NCBI GenBank assembly: GCA_947164985.1
Contig: CAMUYI010000011.1
Coordinates: 1-49,103 of the forward strand
DNA from: an uncultured Bacteroidales bacterium
GTDB taxonomy: Bacteria > Bacteroidota > Bacteroidia > Bacteroidales > Paludibacteraceae
Direction of reading: 5' to 3'
Length of the DNA stretch: 49,103 bases
Shown piece after piece: positions 10,523 to 23,303 of this stretch; position 1 is the stretch's first letter, and the number at the start of each line of letters is the position of its first letter. The notes beneath the pieces are model-generated. The model was not told where the DNA came from. It did not search any database and was given only the letters and a program-made list of their open reading frames with translations. The position numbers and the translations under genes are program-made.

Positions 10523-10526
<4 letters not shown>
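9396..10526 (+). CDS. SusE-like surface glycan-binding lipoprotein
   Basis: 376 aa. Lipoprotein signal with lipobox FFASC (Cys26), then CEKPVEPTPDKP. The first domain (about 35-155; LTLSADSVLCLP...DLAWTAGS) resembles the SusE N-terminal Ig-like domain. Two C-terminal modules start with YLVGDATPNGWD (about 166) and YMIGDATPGGWSWD (about 274) and match the paired starch-binding modules of SusE/SusF. Predicted role: binding alpha-glucan at the cell surface, assisting SusCD and the GH66 enzyme. The gene begins 3 bases after susD and overlaps the next gene by 4 bases (ATGA). The codons of its signal peptide are built from a 7-bp iterated repeat (9401-9435). Confidence 0.88.
9401..9435 (+). repeat. 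Iterated heptamer array A (in SusE-like signal peptide)
   Basis: Five consecutive 7-bp units: AGATTTG, AGATCTA, AGATTTT, AGATTTG, AGATTTT. They encode most of the hydrophobic signal segment of the SusE-like protein (LRSKILDLRFFI). Confidence 0.85.
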
Positions 10527-14492
<3,966 letters not shown>

Positions 14493-14546
14493 CATGTCGA
14501 AATCACATAATAACGTAATTTACTAACCTTTTAAAATGCAAACATT

Positions 14547-15389
14547 ATGAAAAAGATTTTCTCTTTCTTCGTAGCGTTGACGGCTGTAGTCAGCATGTCC
14601 GCGAAAACTGTTTATTTGAACACTGCCAGCTCCAATTGGGCAGAGGCAGATGCTGTCACTTTCATCCACGCTTGGGGAGGTGAAGTAACCACCACCAACG
14701 TACAAATGTTGCCGGTAGAGGAAGGATCTGCTGTCCTCAGTGCTGTATGCGACGACAACAACACTTCTATCGTGTTCGTTCGTATGGCTCCGGGAAGTAC
14801 CGAAATCAATTGGGATGACAACTGGGGCAAGACTGGCGACCAGGAAATCCCTGCAGACAAAAACCAATTTACTGTTGTCGGTTGGAATGGCGAACCGTCG
14901 CTGGCATATGGTCTCTGGGGAACGTATGGCGTACTTCCTACGGTGGCACTTGTAGGTAATTATGCAGAAGACATGTGGGGTGCTAACGCTACCAACACCA
15001 TGACTCCTGCCAATGACAACGCCACCGCTGCCGTAACGCTCACGCTGGCTGCCGGCACCTATGAGATCAAGGTATGGGTTGACGGTTATTATATGAGCCT
15101 CAACGGCGAAGGCGAATCGCTCTACGGCATCCATCGTGACTGGAATCATGCCGATCATGTGAACCTTGTCAATGACGGCCGTAACTTCCAACTGACTGCC
15201 GATGTAGCCGGTGACTACACCTTCACGTGGAACTACGCAACTCTGGACTTGGTCGTTACGTTCCCGACGGCAGCAGGCATCGAAAATGCCAATGCCAACA
15301 CCAAAGCCGTTAAGCGCATCGTCAACGGTCAACTCGTTATTGAGAAGAACGGTGTGCTGTATAATGCACTTGGCGCAGAGATGCGATAA
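14547..15389 (+). CDS. Secreted protein, possible starch-binding-like N-terminus and T9SS-like tail
   Basis: 280 aa, no enzyme motif recognised. Signal peptide MKKIFSFFVALTAVVSMSA. Residues about 20-125 (KTVYLNTASSNWAEADAV, HAWGG) resemble small beta-sandwich starch-binding modules of the CBM26 type; this is pattern similarity, not proof. A second beta domain (about 130-240) starts with VALVGNYAEDMWG and ends with DYTFTWNYATLDLVVTFP, the layout of SusE-type modules. The last 35 residues (AGIENAN, then IVNGQLVIEKNG and YNALG) match the tails of two other proteins in this window and look like a short T9SS C-terminal signal. A 54-base gap separates it from GH97, with no clear promoter, so it probably belongs to the PUL operon. 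Role inferred: extracellular glucan binding. Confidence 0.75.
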   Translation: MKKIFSFFVALTAVVSMSAKTVYLNTASSNWAEADAVTFIHAWGGEVTTTNVQMLPVEEGSAVLSAVCDDNNTSIVFVRMAPGSTEINWDDNWGKTGDQEIPADKNQFTVVGWNGEPSLAYGLWGTYGVLPTVALVGNYAEDMWGANATNTMTPANDNATAAVTLTLAAGTYEIKVWVDGYYMSLNGEGESLYGIHRDWNHADHVNLVNDGRNFQLTADVAGDYTFTWNYATLDLVVTFPTAAGIENANANTKAVKRIVNGQLVIEKNGVLYNALGAEMR

Positions 15390-15398
15390 ATCTATCAG

Positions 15399-15424
15399 CC
15401 TTGCGGCATTGGGTTGCCGCAGGG
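15399..15424 (+). promoter_or_regulatory. Intercistronic hairpin
   Basis: CCTTGCGGCA (15399-15408) pairs over 10 bp (one G-T) with TGCCGCAGGG (15415-15424) around TTGGGT. There is no T tract, so it is more likely an mRNA stabiliser, processing site or partial attenuator. It sits 10 bases after the 14547-15389 gene and 26 bases before the next start. Confidence 0.55.
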
Positions 15425-15449
15425 TTACTAAATAATAATTCATAATACG

Positions 15450-18400
15450 ATGAAAAAACATTTCAATTTTAAATCTATATACCGCACAGCGCTCGTTGCA
15501 ATGTGCCTGTTGACTGTGGGAGTTGGTGAGATGTGGGGAGAGGGCACGAAGCGTATATATTGCGAATACTCCAATGTAAGTAGTTGGTGGGGAAGCACCG
15601 TGTATGTGTATGCGTGGGGAGGCGGACATGATGCAAAAAAGTATACAATGACTGCAACCGGAACCATAGATTTAATGCGGTGTGATATAGATGACTACCA
15701 TACGAATTTGTTGTTTTATAAATCGGATTCAGAGGGAGGTTCATGGTCAAAACAGTCAAATGATGTTACCATTGGTTCCAATAATCGTTGGAGTATGCAA
15801 GATGGAGGATGGGATAAGAATTGTACCATAAATAACCAGCAGCGTTATGCTCCAGGTACGGCTATTGACGGATTGGTGGATATTAAGAATCCGCACAACC
15901 AGGCATTCGTAGATGGCGAATTCACAGCAACTTTGGAGGCGCGTAAAACCTATGAGTTCAAAATCATAGATGGAACAACTTTGTATGGTTTGAATGACAA
16001 CGTATGGACTAGTTCTGTCTCGGAATATACATTAAAAAGCGGAGAATACCAAATCCGTTTATGTACCGCCGGAGCAGGTACATATACCTTTACATGGGAT
16101 GGTGCCAATAAAAAACTTTCTGTTGAATATCCCGATGTAGAGCACCCGAACATTGATTATTGCTATGTGATTAATTATAGTTGGAGTCCATCTACCAATA
16201 TTCATGTGTGGAATGGTAGTAGTACAAAAGTTGCAGAGTGGAATGGCAATAGTACAATTGCGGGAACTACTTCCCCCGGTACTCAGTTATATAATACAAC
16301 TACCATAGGTGGAACAAGTTATTTCTATATTGCTCCGGGGGAATATGCGAACTTCCTTGTCAGCAAGAATGGTCACGAAACTGACAGATCGGGTGACTTG
16401 ACAACTTCTGACGGTTATGGTAAACGTCGTTATTGGAAAGATAAAACCGATGGTTGGATATGGGATACCTTCACCGTCCGTATTCAGTTGAATGATCTTA
16501 CTCCTACAACTCGTGTTGATCCGACCTACATGGATGTGGCATTTAATTCGGATGTTTTAACGGATTTGACGACTGTTCCTACCAAAACACATTATGACTT
16601 TGGCGGATTTTATACGGGTTATGATGAGGTGAATGAAGAAGTAACAGGCGTACAAGTCATCAATGCAGCTGGTGAGTGGATTGCTTCCGTGGCCGATTAT
16701 ACCGATGCTTCCAAACATTGGATTCATCCGGGTACATCTACTACCCTCTACGCCAAATGGACACAGCATCCGTATGACATTACATTGGCGGTTGATCCTA
16801 CCGGTGCCGGTACGGTTCAGATTGGTGGCAATGCGGAAACATCAGTCAATGCCCATTGGGTAACTGAATCTGCAGAGATCACAGCAGTACCTGCCAGCCC
16901 TGCGTATATCTTCAAAGAGTGGCAATTCTCCAAAACAGGGGAAGAATATGACGTGTTTGTAAGTGACGACAAAACATACCATTCTACCGATGCTACCATC
17001 AAGATTAAAGCCAGCCATAACGGTACCCTCACCGCCATCTTTGAGCCTCGTTACTGCTTGGTGGGTTCGTTGCTGAATAATGATCTTGCCGGTATGCCCG
17101 GATGGTCGGATTATGACAATAGTGCCACATTCTTTACGGTAAATAGTATTACTTCTTCTCTTAATCTCACTTGTGCACGAACACTTCATCCTAATTCTAC
17201 CTATAAGTTCGAGGTGCACGATAGAAAAGCCGGGGCTAACTATGGTTATGGAGACGGAACTTATGTCCTTAATGCCGAAAGTAGTCAATCGTTTAATGTT
17301 TCTAATGCGGATGTGCGCATTAACACTACCGCCTACGGTACCTATACTTTTACCATCACCGAAATTACGGAGACAGACGGTAAATACTATCCAACTGTCA
17401 CGGTGGCTCGCCCGGCTAATCCTCGTCGTGTATATTTCGGATGGGGACACGCGGAAATAGATGCAACAGGCACGGTTAACAGCGGCAATACAGGTGGTTC
17501 GCTGGCTATTCAGACAACAGAAAGCGATGATTCGCATTTCGACATTACTGAGTCCGGCCAATGGGTGGCGAACGGTTGTAGCGTTACATATACGGCTACA
17601 GCCCAAACAGGATATACCTTGACTTGGTATTCGGAGAATACTTATACTACAGCCTTTGACAAGCAACCTGCTGCAAGTTGGATACATAGCAGTATATCCG
17701 ATGATGACAATGTATATGCCAAGTTCACAGAAGTATCTACCACCGTCACCCTTGCTAATGACGGGCACGGAAAAGTGCAAATCAATAGTACCGACCAAAC
17801 AAGTACCACTTGCGGTGTGACTACTACGCGCCAATTGAATGCCGTACCGAACTCCGGTTATACGTTCAGTAGTTGGTCTAAAACGGGCTCTGATATTTCT
17901 CTGTCTGCTACTAACACCAACCCGACCACCCTTACCGGTGGAGGAAGCGGAGCTTCAAGTCAATCCGTTACTGCCAACTTCTCGGCGAACAACTACACGA
18001 TTACGTTAGACGACAAGCACGGCGGTACAACTTCTGCTTCCGTGACCTATGATGCCACTTCGCTTACCAGCATTACCCATGCTACCTTCTCCGGATGGAC
18101 ATTATTGGGTTATTGGAATACGGATGGAAACAAAGTAATCGAAGCCGATGGGGATATTGTCGCCAATGTCGTCAACTATACAGGTTCGTCCGGCGAATGG
18201 AACTATGCCAACAATGTGACCCTCTATGCCCACTGGTCAAGAAGCATTACGTTGGACAAGAAAGAAGGCAGTTCCCCCGGTTCGGTAACGGTTAACTACG
18301 ATGAATCGACAACAGCAATTCTTTCCCCTCCTTCACGCACGGGTTATCATGTAGAAGGATACTACGCAGACAATGACCGCACGCATAAGGTAATGGAGGC

Positions 18401-21125
18401 TAATGGAACATTGGTCAACTATACCGGCTACGTAGAAAGTGGCAAATGGGTTCATGCAACGGCTACCACCCTCTACACCAAATGGGCGCCTAACGAATAC
18501 ACCGTCACGCTGGATCCACGTGAAGTAGAGTCCGGGGATGAGGGAACACCAAGCGTTACCGTGTACTATGAGACGTCCACGAATATGACTTCTGCCATCA
18601 CCAAACCGACCAAAGCGCACTATACGTTCTTGGGATATTATACCGGGTATGATGATGTCAATAAAGTGGTTACAGGTTCTAAACTCATCGATGATAACGG
18701 TAACTGGATTAAGGATGTTACCGGCTTCACCGGTCATGATGGCGATAACCCGACATGGGTTTATGTCGGCGACCTCACCCTTTATGCCGACTGGACAGAG
18801 ACGATGTATCCTGTTGCTATCGCTATTTCGCCTGCCGGAGCAGGTAATGTGCAAGTCAGTGGAAAAACAGTTACAGAAGTTACAGCCGGTTATGCGACGC
18901 ACTCACCGGAGATGACAGCTGTGCCCGCCAATGCCGCATGGGTTTTCAAAGAGTGGCAAATATCTTCGTCTAATGTTCAACTGGATTTGGAGACCTATGA
19001 ATCCACAGGTACAACAATGAAGATTAATGCAACTGCGAATGGTCAAACCTTGACCGCTGTCTTCGTACCGAGATACTATCTCGTGGGTGGGGAGATTATG
19101 AGTGGAGATGATGCCACCGGAACAGGAACAGAAAGTGGTATGCCGGGATGGAATAATTATACTGATCCGTTTGAGCTAATTAATGCCAGTCCTTTCTTGG
19201 CTACCTGCTCGCTCACTTTAGGAATTAACAAGCACTTCTACATCATGGTGCGGGATCGTGCGAATGGCTTGAGTTATGGTAAGAGTGAAGAGACATTAGA
19301 GGATAATGAGACATTAACGTTTACCGATCAAGACAATAGGGTAATGTTCCACTCTAACGGTGGTACCGCCTATACCTTTAAGATTACCGATGTGGATGGC
19401 AACGGTCGTCCGACTGTGTCTGTGGAGCGCCCCTATCAAGTCAATGTCGGCAGAAAACGTGTGGATATTGACGGCCATGACCACGATGATAATACCGGTG
19501 GTACAGCATCTATGTCAGAAACTTTAAGCGGAGATCCTATCTCTAACGGAGCATGGGTACCCTATGGCACATCGGTTAAGTACGATGCTTCCAAGCAAAC
19601 TGGTTATACTTTGGACTGGTACACGTCAAGCGATTATGGAACATGGTTCAGTAATGCAGATTATTGGTTCCATACCGCAACCAGTACCGGTAACGGTTAT
19701 GCCAAATTTACCGAGAACTCGACAACCGTAAATCTTTCGGCTACGAACGGTAAAATTTTGGTAGACGGTGTAGAAATGTCCGGCACTACTGTCGGTATTA
19801 CAACCCATCGTGAACTGACCGCTGTGCCGAATGAAGGATATAAATTCAGCAGTTGGACTCATGTTTCCGGAGATGATATTGAGCTCTCTTCTACCTCAAC
19901 CAACCCGACTACACTGAAAGGCGTCGGCGGCGGTGTATCTTCCGGTCAGGAAGTACGCGCTAACTTCATTGAGCGCTGGATAGTACAACCCGAGGTAGGC
20001 GAATGGGGATACGCATACTTTACGATTGAACACATCGAGGAAGTCGGCGGTAAGACCATTGGGTATGTAGATATTACGTTGGAAGCCAATACGAACTATC
20101 AATTCTCAGTTGTGGATAGAGACGGCGATGTAAAATACAAGAACGGTTCCGATCAAGTCTATTTTATGACGAACGGTAACAGCCATAATTGGGGATTTGC
20201 GACGGACAAGTCCTACTACTGCGGCATCACTACTGCCGGTGCAGGTGTCTATCGCTTTACTTGGAACATCACAGACAAGAAGATGACGGTCACTTATCCG
20301 AACTTCATCATCTACCGCACCGGAGACAAAGCCGGAGATGAGCGGGCTACAGAGGACGATGTCGAGTCCTATGCCGGCGGCACCATCAGCGAAGCTATCG
20401 AGTTCCGTATGAGAGTCAACCGACTCGACAAATGGTACACCCTCTGCCTGCCGTTCACGGTTACTGCCGTCAAGGTCTGGGATGAGGAGGATGGTCAGTA
20501 CTACGATATTGTGCCTTATTGGCGTACAGGCAGCACGTACTATACCGGTCATTATATCATCCGTACGCCGGTCTCCACTACCGATTTTGCAATTGAGAAC
20601 TTTGACAGTCGGGATCGCTGGGTTGACCCTTCAAGCTCAGACGGTTATCTGCCATCTGCGAACACACCATACATCATCCAGTGGCATGACGGCTATTTCT
20701 CCGGTAAGTATATCTCTTTCTTCGGTCCTACAGGAGAGAGCATCCCGACATCCATGAATCAGGGCGCTAACACCAGCTCTGACGAGACGGTGAATATCTA
20801 TGGCAACAACTGCATGACCTCCGGCACGGTACGAGACGCGTATATGCTGGATCCGGATTATGGTTCCGGCGGAGCATGGATGCGGGAAGAGGTCGGTACA
20901 GACCGCACCGTCTTGCCTTTCGAGTGCTTCATCCGTGCAAACGCTACGACAACCGCCAAATACCGCGTTTTGCGGCGTGATATGGCTGATACACCTACAG
21001 GGTGGGATACCGTCTCTGAAACCGAGAATAAAACCACGAAGGTGCTTATCGATAATAATATTTATATCATCCGTGGAGACAGGATGTATACGATTCAAGG
21101 AACATTAGTAAAGGAGGTGGAGTGA
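15450..21125 (+). CDS. Large secreted InlB-repeat protein of the PUL
   Basis: 1,891 aa; no catalytic domain recognised. Signal peptide at the N-terminus (about 1-30), then KRIYCEYSN and VYVYAWGGG, an opening similar to CBM26-like starch-binding modules and to the preceding gene product. SusE-like beta domain at about 140-235. From about residue 340, Listeria-Bacteroides (InlB B-type) repeats end in YAKW/YAHW/YADW. A roughly 465-residue block (about 375-846) recurs at about 1051-1510. Residues about 1640-1865 (KWYTLCLPFTV, TPYIIQWHDG) form a C-terminal domain common in exported Bacteroidales proteins. The tail (VLIDNNIYIIRGDRMY...IQGTLVK) is a T9SS-like end. The next gene starts one base after the stop. 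Likely a surface-anchored glucan-binding or adhesive protein; its partnership with dextran use is inferred from position. Confidence 0.8.
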   Translation: MKKHFNFKSIYRTALVAMCLLTVGVGEMWGEGTKRIYCEYSNVSSWWGSTVYVYAWGGGHDAKKYTMTATGTIDLMRCDIDDYHTNLLFYKSDSEGGSWSKQSNDVTIGSNNRWSMQDGGWDKNCTINNQQRYAPGTAIDGLVDIKNPHNQAFVDGEFTATLEARKTYEFKIIDGTTLYGLNDNVWTSSVSEYTLKSGEYQIRLCTAGAGTYTFTWDGANKKLSVEYPDVEHPNIDYCYVINYSWSPSTNIHVWNGSSTKVAEWNGNSTIAGTTSPGTQLYNTTTIGGTSYFYIAPGEYANFLVSKNGHETDRSGDLTTSDGYGKRRYWKDKTDGWIWDTFTVRIQLNDLTPTTRVDPTYMDVAFNSDVLTDLTTVPTKTHYDFGGFYTGYDEVNEEVTGVQVINAAGEWIASVADYTDASKHWIHPGTSTTLYAKWTQHPYDITLAVDPTGAGTVQIGGNAETSVNAHWVTESAEITAVPASPAYIFKEWQFSKTGEEYDVFVSDDKTYHSTDATIKIKASHNGTLTAIFEPRYCLVGSLLNNDLAGMPGWSDYDNSATFFTVNSITSSLNLTCARTLHPNSTYKFEVHDRKAGANYGYGDGTYVLNAESSQSFNVSNADVRINTTAYGTYTFTITEITETDGKYYPTVTVARPANPRRVYFGWGHAEIDATGTVNSGNTGGSLAIQTTESDDSHFDITESGQWVANGCSVTYTATAQTGYTLTWYSENTYTTAFDKQPAASWIHSSISDDDNVYAKFTEVSTTVTLANDGHGKVQINSTDQTSTTCGVTTTRQLNAVPNSGYTFSSWSKTGSDISLSATNTNPTTLTGGGSGASSQSVTANFSANNYTITLDDKHGGTTSASVTYDATSLTSITHATFSGWTLLGYWNTDGNKVIEADGDIVANVVNYTGSSGEWNYANNVTLYAHWSRSITLDKKEGSSPGSVTVNYDESTTAILSPPSRTGYHVEGYYADNDRTHKVMEANGTLVNYTGYVESGKWVHATATTLYTKWAPNEYTVTLDPREVESGDEGTPSVTVYYETSTNMTSAITKPTKAHYTFLGYYTGYDDVNKVVTGSKLIDDNGNWIKDVTGFTGHDGDNPTWVYVGDLTLYADWTETMYPVAIAISPAGAGNVQVSGKTVTEVTAGYATHSPEMTAVPANAAWVFKEWQISSSNVQLDLETYESTGTTMKINATANGQTLTAVFVPRYYLVGGEIMSGDDATGTGTESGMPGWNNYTDPFELINASPFLATCSLTLGINKHFYIMVRDRANGLSYGKSEETLEDNETLTFTDQDNRVMFHSNGGTAYTFKITDVDGNGRPTVSVERPYQVNVGRKRVDIDGHDHDDNTGGTASMSETLSGDPISNGAWVPYGTSVKYDASKQTGYTLDWYTSSDYGTWFSNADYWFHTATSTGNGYAKFTENSTTVNLSATNGKILVDGVEMSGTTVGITTHRELTAVPNEGYKFSSWTHVSGDDIELSSTSTNPTTLKGVGGGVSSGQEVRANFIERWIVQPEVGEWGYAYFTIEHIEEVGGKTIGYVDITLEANTNYQFSVVDRDGDVKYKNGSDQVYFMTNGNSHNWGFATDKSYYCGITTAGAGVYRFTWNITDKKMTVTYPNFIIYRTGDKAGDERATEDDVESYAGGTISEAIEFRMRVNRLDKWYTLCLPFTVTAVKVWDEEDGQYYDIVPYWRTGSTYYTGHYIIRTPVSTTDFAIENFDSRDRWVDPSSSDGYLPSANTPYIIQWHDGYFSGKYISFFGPTGESIPTSMNQGANTSSDETVNIYGNNCMTSGTVRDAYMLDPDYGSGGAWMREEVGTDRTVLPFECFIRANATTTAKYRVLRRDMADTPTGWDTVSETENKTTKVLIDNNIYIIRGDRMYTIQGTLVKEVE
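16575..17990 (+). repeat. Super-repeat copy 1 inside the InlB-repeat protein
   Basis: Residues about 375-846. The block opens PTKTHYDFGGFYTGYDEVN, passes ITAVPASPAYIFKEWQ, YCLVGSLLNN and QTGYTLTWYSEN, and ends near SQSVTANFSA. The same order of segments recurs at 18602-19980. Confidence 0.75.
18602..19980 (+). repeat. Super-repeat copy 2 inside the InlB-repeat protein
   Basis: Residues about 1051-1510. It opens PTKAHYTFLGYYTGYDDVN, passes MTAVPANAAWVFKEWQ, YYLVGGEIMS and QTGYTLDWYTSS, and ends near GQEVRANF. It is clearly homologous to copy 1 but diverged, so this is an old duplication. The spacer between copies holds further B-type repeats. Confidence 0.75.
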
Positions 21126-21126
21126 G

Positions 21127-21486
21127 ATGAGAAAGATGTTAGCCATATTCCTTTGCACCATCGGCATCTCCGTATATGCCGTTGACTATGCCCCGTTTGC
21201 GTCCTCCCTGCCGCCTTCTGCAGCCATGCAATCAGTCAATAATACCGACTTTATGACGGTAGGTAGTTCGTATAGCTCCGATGTCTATGCCGTAGGCTCA
21301 TACAGCCCTTCACATGCTCCTGCTGTAGGACCGCGCAAAGCTCCTCCGGGCACAGGCGGTGGATCGACATATGACCCTAACAACCCGCAGTTCTCGCCTA
21401 TCGGTGATGCACTCTTCCCACTTCTTCTCTTCGCTTTGGCATACGGCGCGTGGATACTCACCCGCCGCAAAAAAATAGATTATTGA
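21127..21486 (+). CDS. Small exported protein with C-terminal membrane/sorting tail
   Basis: 119 aa, function unknown. N-terminal signal peptide (MRKMLAIFLCTIGISVYA), then a low-complexity Ser/Tyr/Pro-rich segment. The C-terminus has the order PIGDAL, about 16 hydrophobic residues, then RRKK. This tripartite end (short motif, membrane helix, basic tail) resembles LPXTG/PEP-CTERM-type sorting signals in layout, although the motif itself is different. The gene starts one base after the stop of the 15450-21125 gene and ends 15 bases before the MFS gene, so it is co-transcribed. It could equally be a simple C-terminally anchored membrane protein. Confidence 0.75.
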   Translation: MRKMLAIFLCTIGISVYAVDYAPFASSLPPSAAMQSVNNTDFMTVGSSYSSDVYAVGSYSPSHAPAVGPRKAPPGTGGGSTYDPNNPQFSPIGDALFPLLLFALAYGAWILTRRKKIDY

Positions 21487-21500
21487 AAACTGATTACGGA

Positions 21501-22757
21501 ATGATGAATACGAAAAAAATTGATTCCTTGCGAATCATTACCATCATCGCGATGATGTTCTTATACGCGATGATAGCCTTCGTTACTAACCTGGCTGCTC
21601 CGGTCGGTAAGATCTGGGGAGCCTCGTTTGATGACCCTGCGCAAGCAGAAAGAATGGGTATGTTGGGAAATCTTTTCAATTTCCTGGCTTATCTCATCAT
21701 GGGTATCCCGGCCGGTAATTTCCTGGCTAAGTACGGCTACAAGAAAACAACTCTAACGGCGATCTTCTTAGGCTTGGTAGGTATCTGCATCCAGTGGGCA
21801 AGCGGTATGTTCGATAGCTTCTATATCTATCTGACCGGCGCACTCATCTGCGGCTTCTGCGTCTGTATGCTCAATACCGTCACCAATCCGATGCTCAACC
21901 TGCTCGGAGGAGGCGGAAAGAGAGGAAACCAACTCAATATGATTGGCGGTACACTCAACTCCCTTTCCGGCGCCTTGACGCCTATGCTCGTAGGTGCTAT
22001 CATTGGCGAAAGCCTTGCCGGCAAAGAGATTGACGATGTCAATATCGTGCTCTATATCGCCATGATGGTCTTTGCACTCATCTATCTCATCATTCGTCTT
22101 ACGCCTATCGCTGAACCGGCCGGCGCCGGCCAGCAAGTGACGTACGAGCGTAGTCCGTGGGCCTTTCGTCATCTGACCTTAGGTGTGATCGCTATCTTCT
22201 TCTATGTCGGTGTAGAGGTTGGTATTCCTGCGACGCTCATCTCTTATCTGACGCCGAAAGTAGGTTTCGCGGCTGCCGGACTCATTGCCGGTCGTTACTG
22301 GATTCTGATGCTGGTCGGCCGATTCATCGGTTCCGCTATCGGCGGTAAGGTAAGCAGCCGTACTATGGTGCTCTGTGTGGCTTCCGTCGCTATTGCACTG
22401 ATGGTCGCAGCGATGCTGATTGGAGATAGCATCATGGCCAAAACAATTATCAAAGGAGAAGTGATGGCGGTTCCTCTTGCTTCTACCTTACTCGTCCTCT
22501 GCGGCCTCTGCACCTCCGTCATGTGGGGATGTATCTTCAATATGGCTACGGAAGGTCTGGGCAAATATACGGCCAAGGCAAGCGGTATCTTCATGATGAT
22601 GGTCGTAGGCGGTGGTGTGTTGCCGTACCTGCAGAGCGTCGTAGCAGCCCATAACTGCCTCATCAGTTATATTGTTCCTGTCATAGGGGTAGCCTATATC
22701 TTATCCTACGCTTTGTGGGGTAGTCGAAATATTAATCCGGATATTAAGACGGATTAA
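21501..22757 (+). CDS. MFS sugar:proton symporter (FucP/GlcP-like)
   Basis: 418 aa, about 12 membrane helices. The sequence around FVTNLAAPVGKIW, GNLFNFLAYLIMGIPAG, KYGYKKT (MFS loop 2-3) and the Asn/Gly-rich GGGGKRGNQLNMIGGTLNSL fit the FHS-type hexose symporters of Bacteroidetes. It is the last gene of the PUL and would import glucose released in the periplasm by the GH97 enzyme. The start ATG at 21501 (or the adjacent ATG at 21504) was preferred over 21450, which overlaps the previous gene. A terminator follows. Confidence 0.9.
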   Translation: MMNTKKIDSLRIITIIAMMFLYAMIAFVTNLAAPVGKIWGASFDDPAQAERMGMLGNLFNFLAYLIMGIPAGNFLAKYGYKKTTLTAIFLGLVGICIQWASGMFDSFYIYLTGALICGFCVCMLNTVTNPMLNLLGGGGKRGNQLNMIGGTLNSLSGALTPMLVGAIIGESLAGKEIDDVNIVLYIAMMVFALIYLIIRLTPIAEPAGAGQQVTYERSPWAFRHLTLGVIAIFFYVGVEVGIPATLISYLTPKVGFAAAGLIAGRYWILMLVGRFIGSAIGGKVSSRTMVLCVASVAIALMVAAMLIGDSIMAKTIIKGEVMAVPLASTLLVLCGLCTSVMWGCIFNMATEGLGKYTAKASGIFMMMVVGGGVLPYLQSVVAAHNCLISYIVPVIGVAYILSYALWGSRNINPDIKTD

Positions 22758-22789
22758 TTCTTGTTTTTCATGATATTTTATATTTTTGG

Positions 22790-22820
22790 TCCCCGCCACT
22801 CGTGAGAGCCGCGGGGATTT
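22790..22820 (+). terminator. Terminator of the alpha-glucan PUL
   Basis: TCCCCGC (22790-22796) pairs with GCGGGGA (22811-22817), with a small inner CTC/GAG pairing, and is followed by TTTTA. It lies 33 bases after the MFS stop. Confidence 0.7.
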
Positions 22821-22823
22821 TAC

Positions 22824-22891
22824 GTAAGTATGCCGGAGACACACTCTTGGACACGTCGTCCCTGAGAATTCCCGCCTTCCGGTATGCTTAT
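22824..22891 (+). repeat. 68-bp palindromic element, copy 1
   Basis: The outer arms GTAAGTATGCCGGAG and its imperfect complement near CTTCCGGTATGCTTAT enclose an inner GGAC...GTCC hairpin. Roughly 85 percent identical by eye to 33452-33520. Placed directly after the PUL terminator. Confidence 0.8.
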
Positions 22892-22943
22892 AATGCAAAA
22901 AGACAAACAAGACGTGTAAAAATATAAAAATATTCGGAATAAT

Positions 22944-22974
22944 TTGCATATATCAAAAAAATATTGTACCTCTG
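22944..22974 (+). promoter_or_regulatory. Orphan promoter before the ATPase remnant
   Basis: TTGC (22944-22947), 19 bases, then TACCTCTG (22967-22974), one base off the -7 consensus. The only thing downstream is a short open frame at 23005 (MLNIIYFSEYKIE, then stop) and the AAA-ATPase remnant, so this may be the surviving promoter of the lost gene. Confidence 0.6.
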
Positions 22975-23040
22975 CGGCGAATTTTAACTTTTAAAAGTAA
23001 AATATGCTAAATATAATTTACTTTTCAGAGTACAAAATAG

Positions 23041-23244
23041 AGTAATCTGGCGAAAGGGCATAAGATAGCCATGCCTCAAAAAGGTGATATTGTTGCAGAT
23101 AAACAATACTTGTTTGAAGTCGGCGGCAAAAGCAAAGGCTTCGGGCAAATAGCCAACATTCCGAATAGCTATGTAGTGGCAGACAGCATTGATATGGGAT
23201 TTGAAAACAAAATCCCTCTATGGATGTTTGGACTTCTATATTGA
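23041..23244 (+). pseudogene. C-terminal remnant of an AAA-ATPase (AAA_14/DUF4143 type)
   Basis: Bases 23041-23244 translate, after an in-frame stop at 23038-23040, to a sequence containing LAKGHKIAMPQKGDI, YLFEVGGKSKGFGQIANIP and NKIPLWMFGLLY. That is the characteristic end of Bacteroidales ATP-binding proteins of the AAA_14/DUF4143 type, which are normally about 380-450 aa. Only about 67 residues remain, with ATG 23071 the first start. No Walker motifs are present nearby. It is most simply the tail of a gene lost by internal deletion; expression of a 57-aa fragment cannot be excluded. The rest of 22892-23303 shows nothing else apart from the promoter above. Confidence 0.8.
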
Positions 23245-23303
23245 CCATCTATTTAGGGTAATTTACACAAAAAATCACTTATTGAGGGAGATTTTTGGCA
23301 AAA

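Noticed and set aside
14523..15629. 368-codon minus-strand frame spanning the 280-aa gene
   Set aside because: It overlaps two + genes with signal peptides and conserved tails; no promoter box is seen for it.
23018..23248. 76-codon minus-strand frame over the ATPase remnant
   Set aside because: The + strand translation matches the end of a known ATPase family; the minus frame is its shadow.
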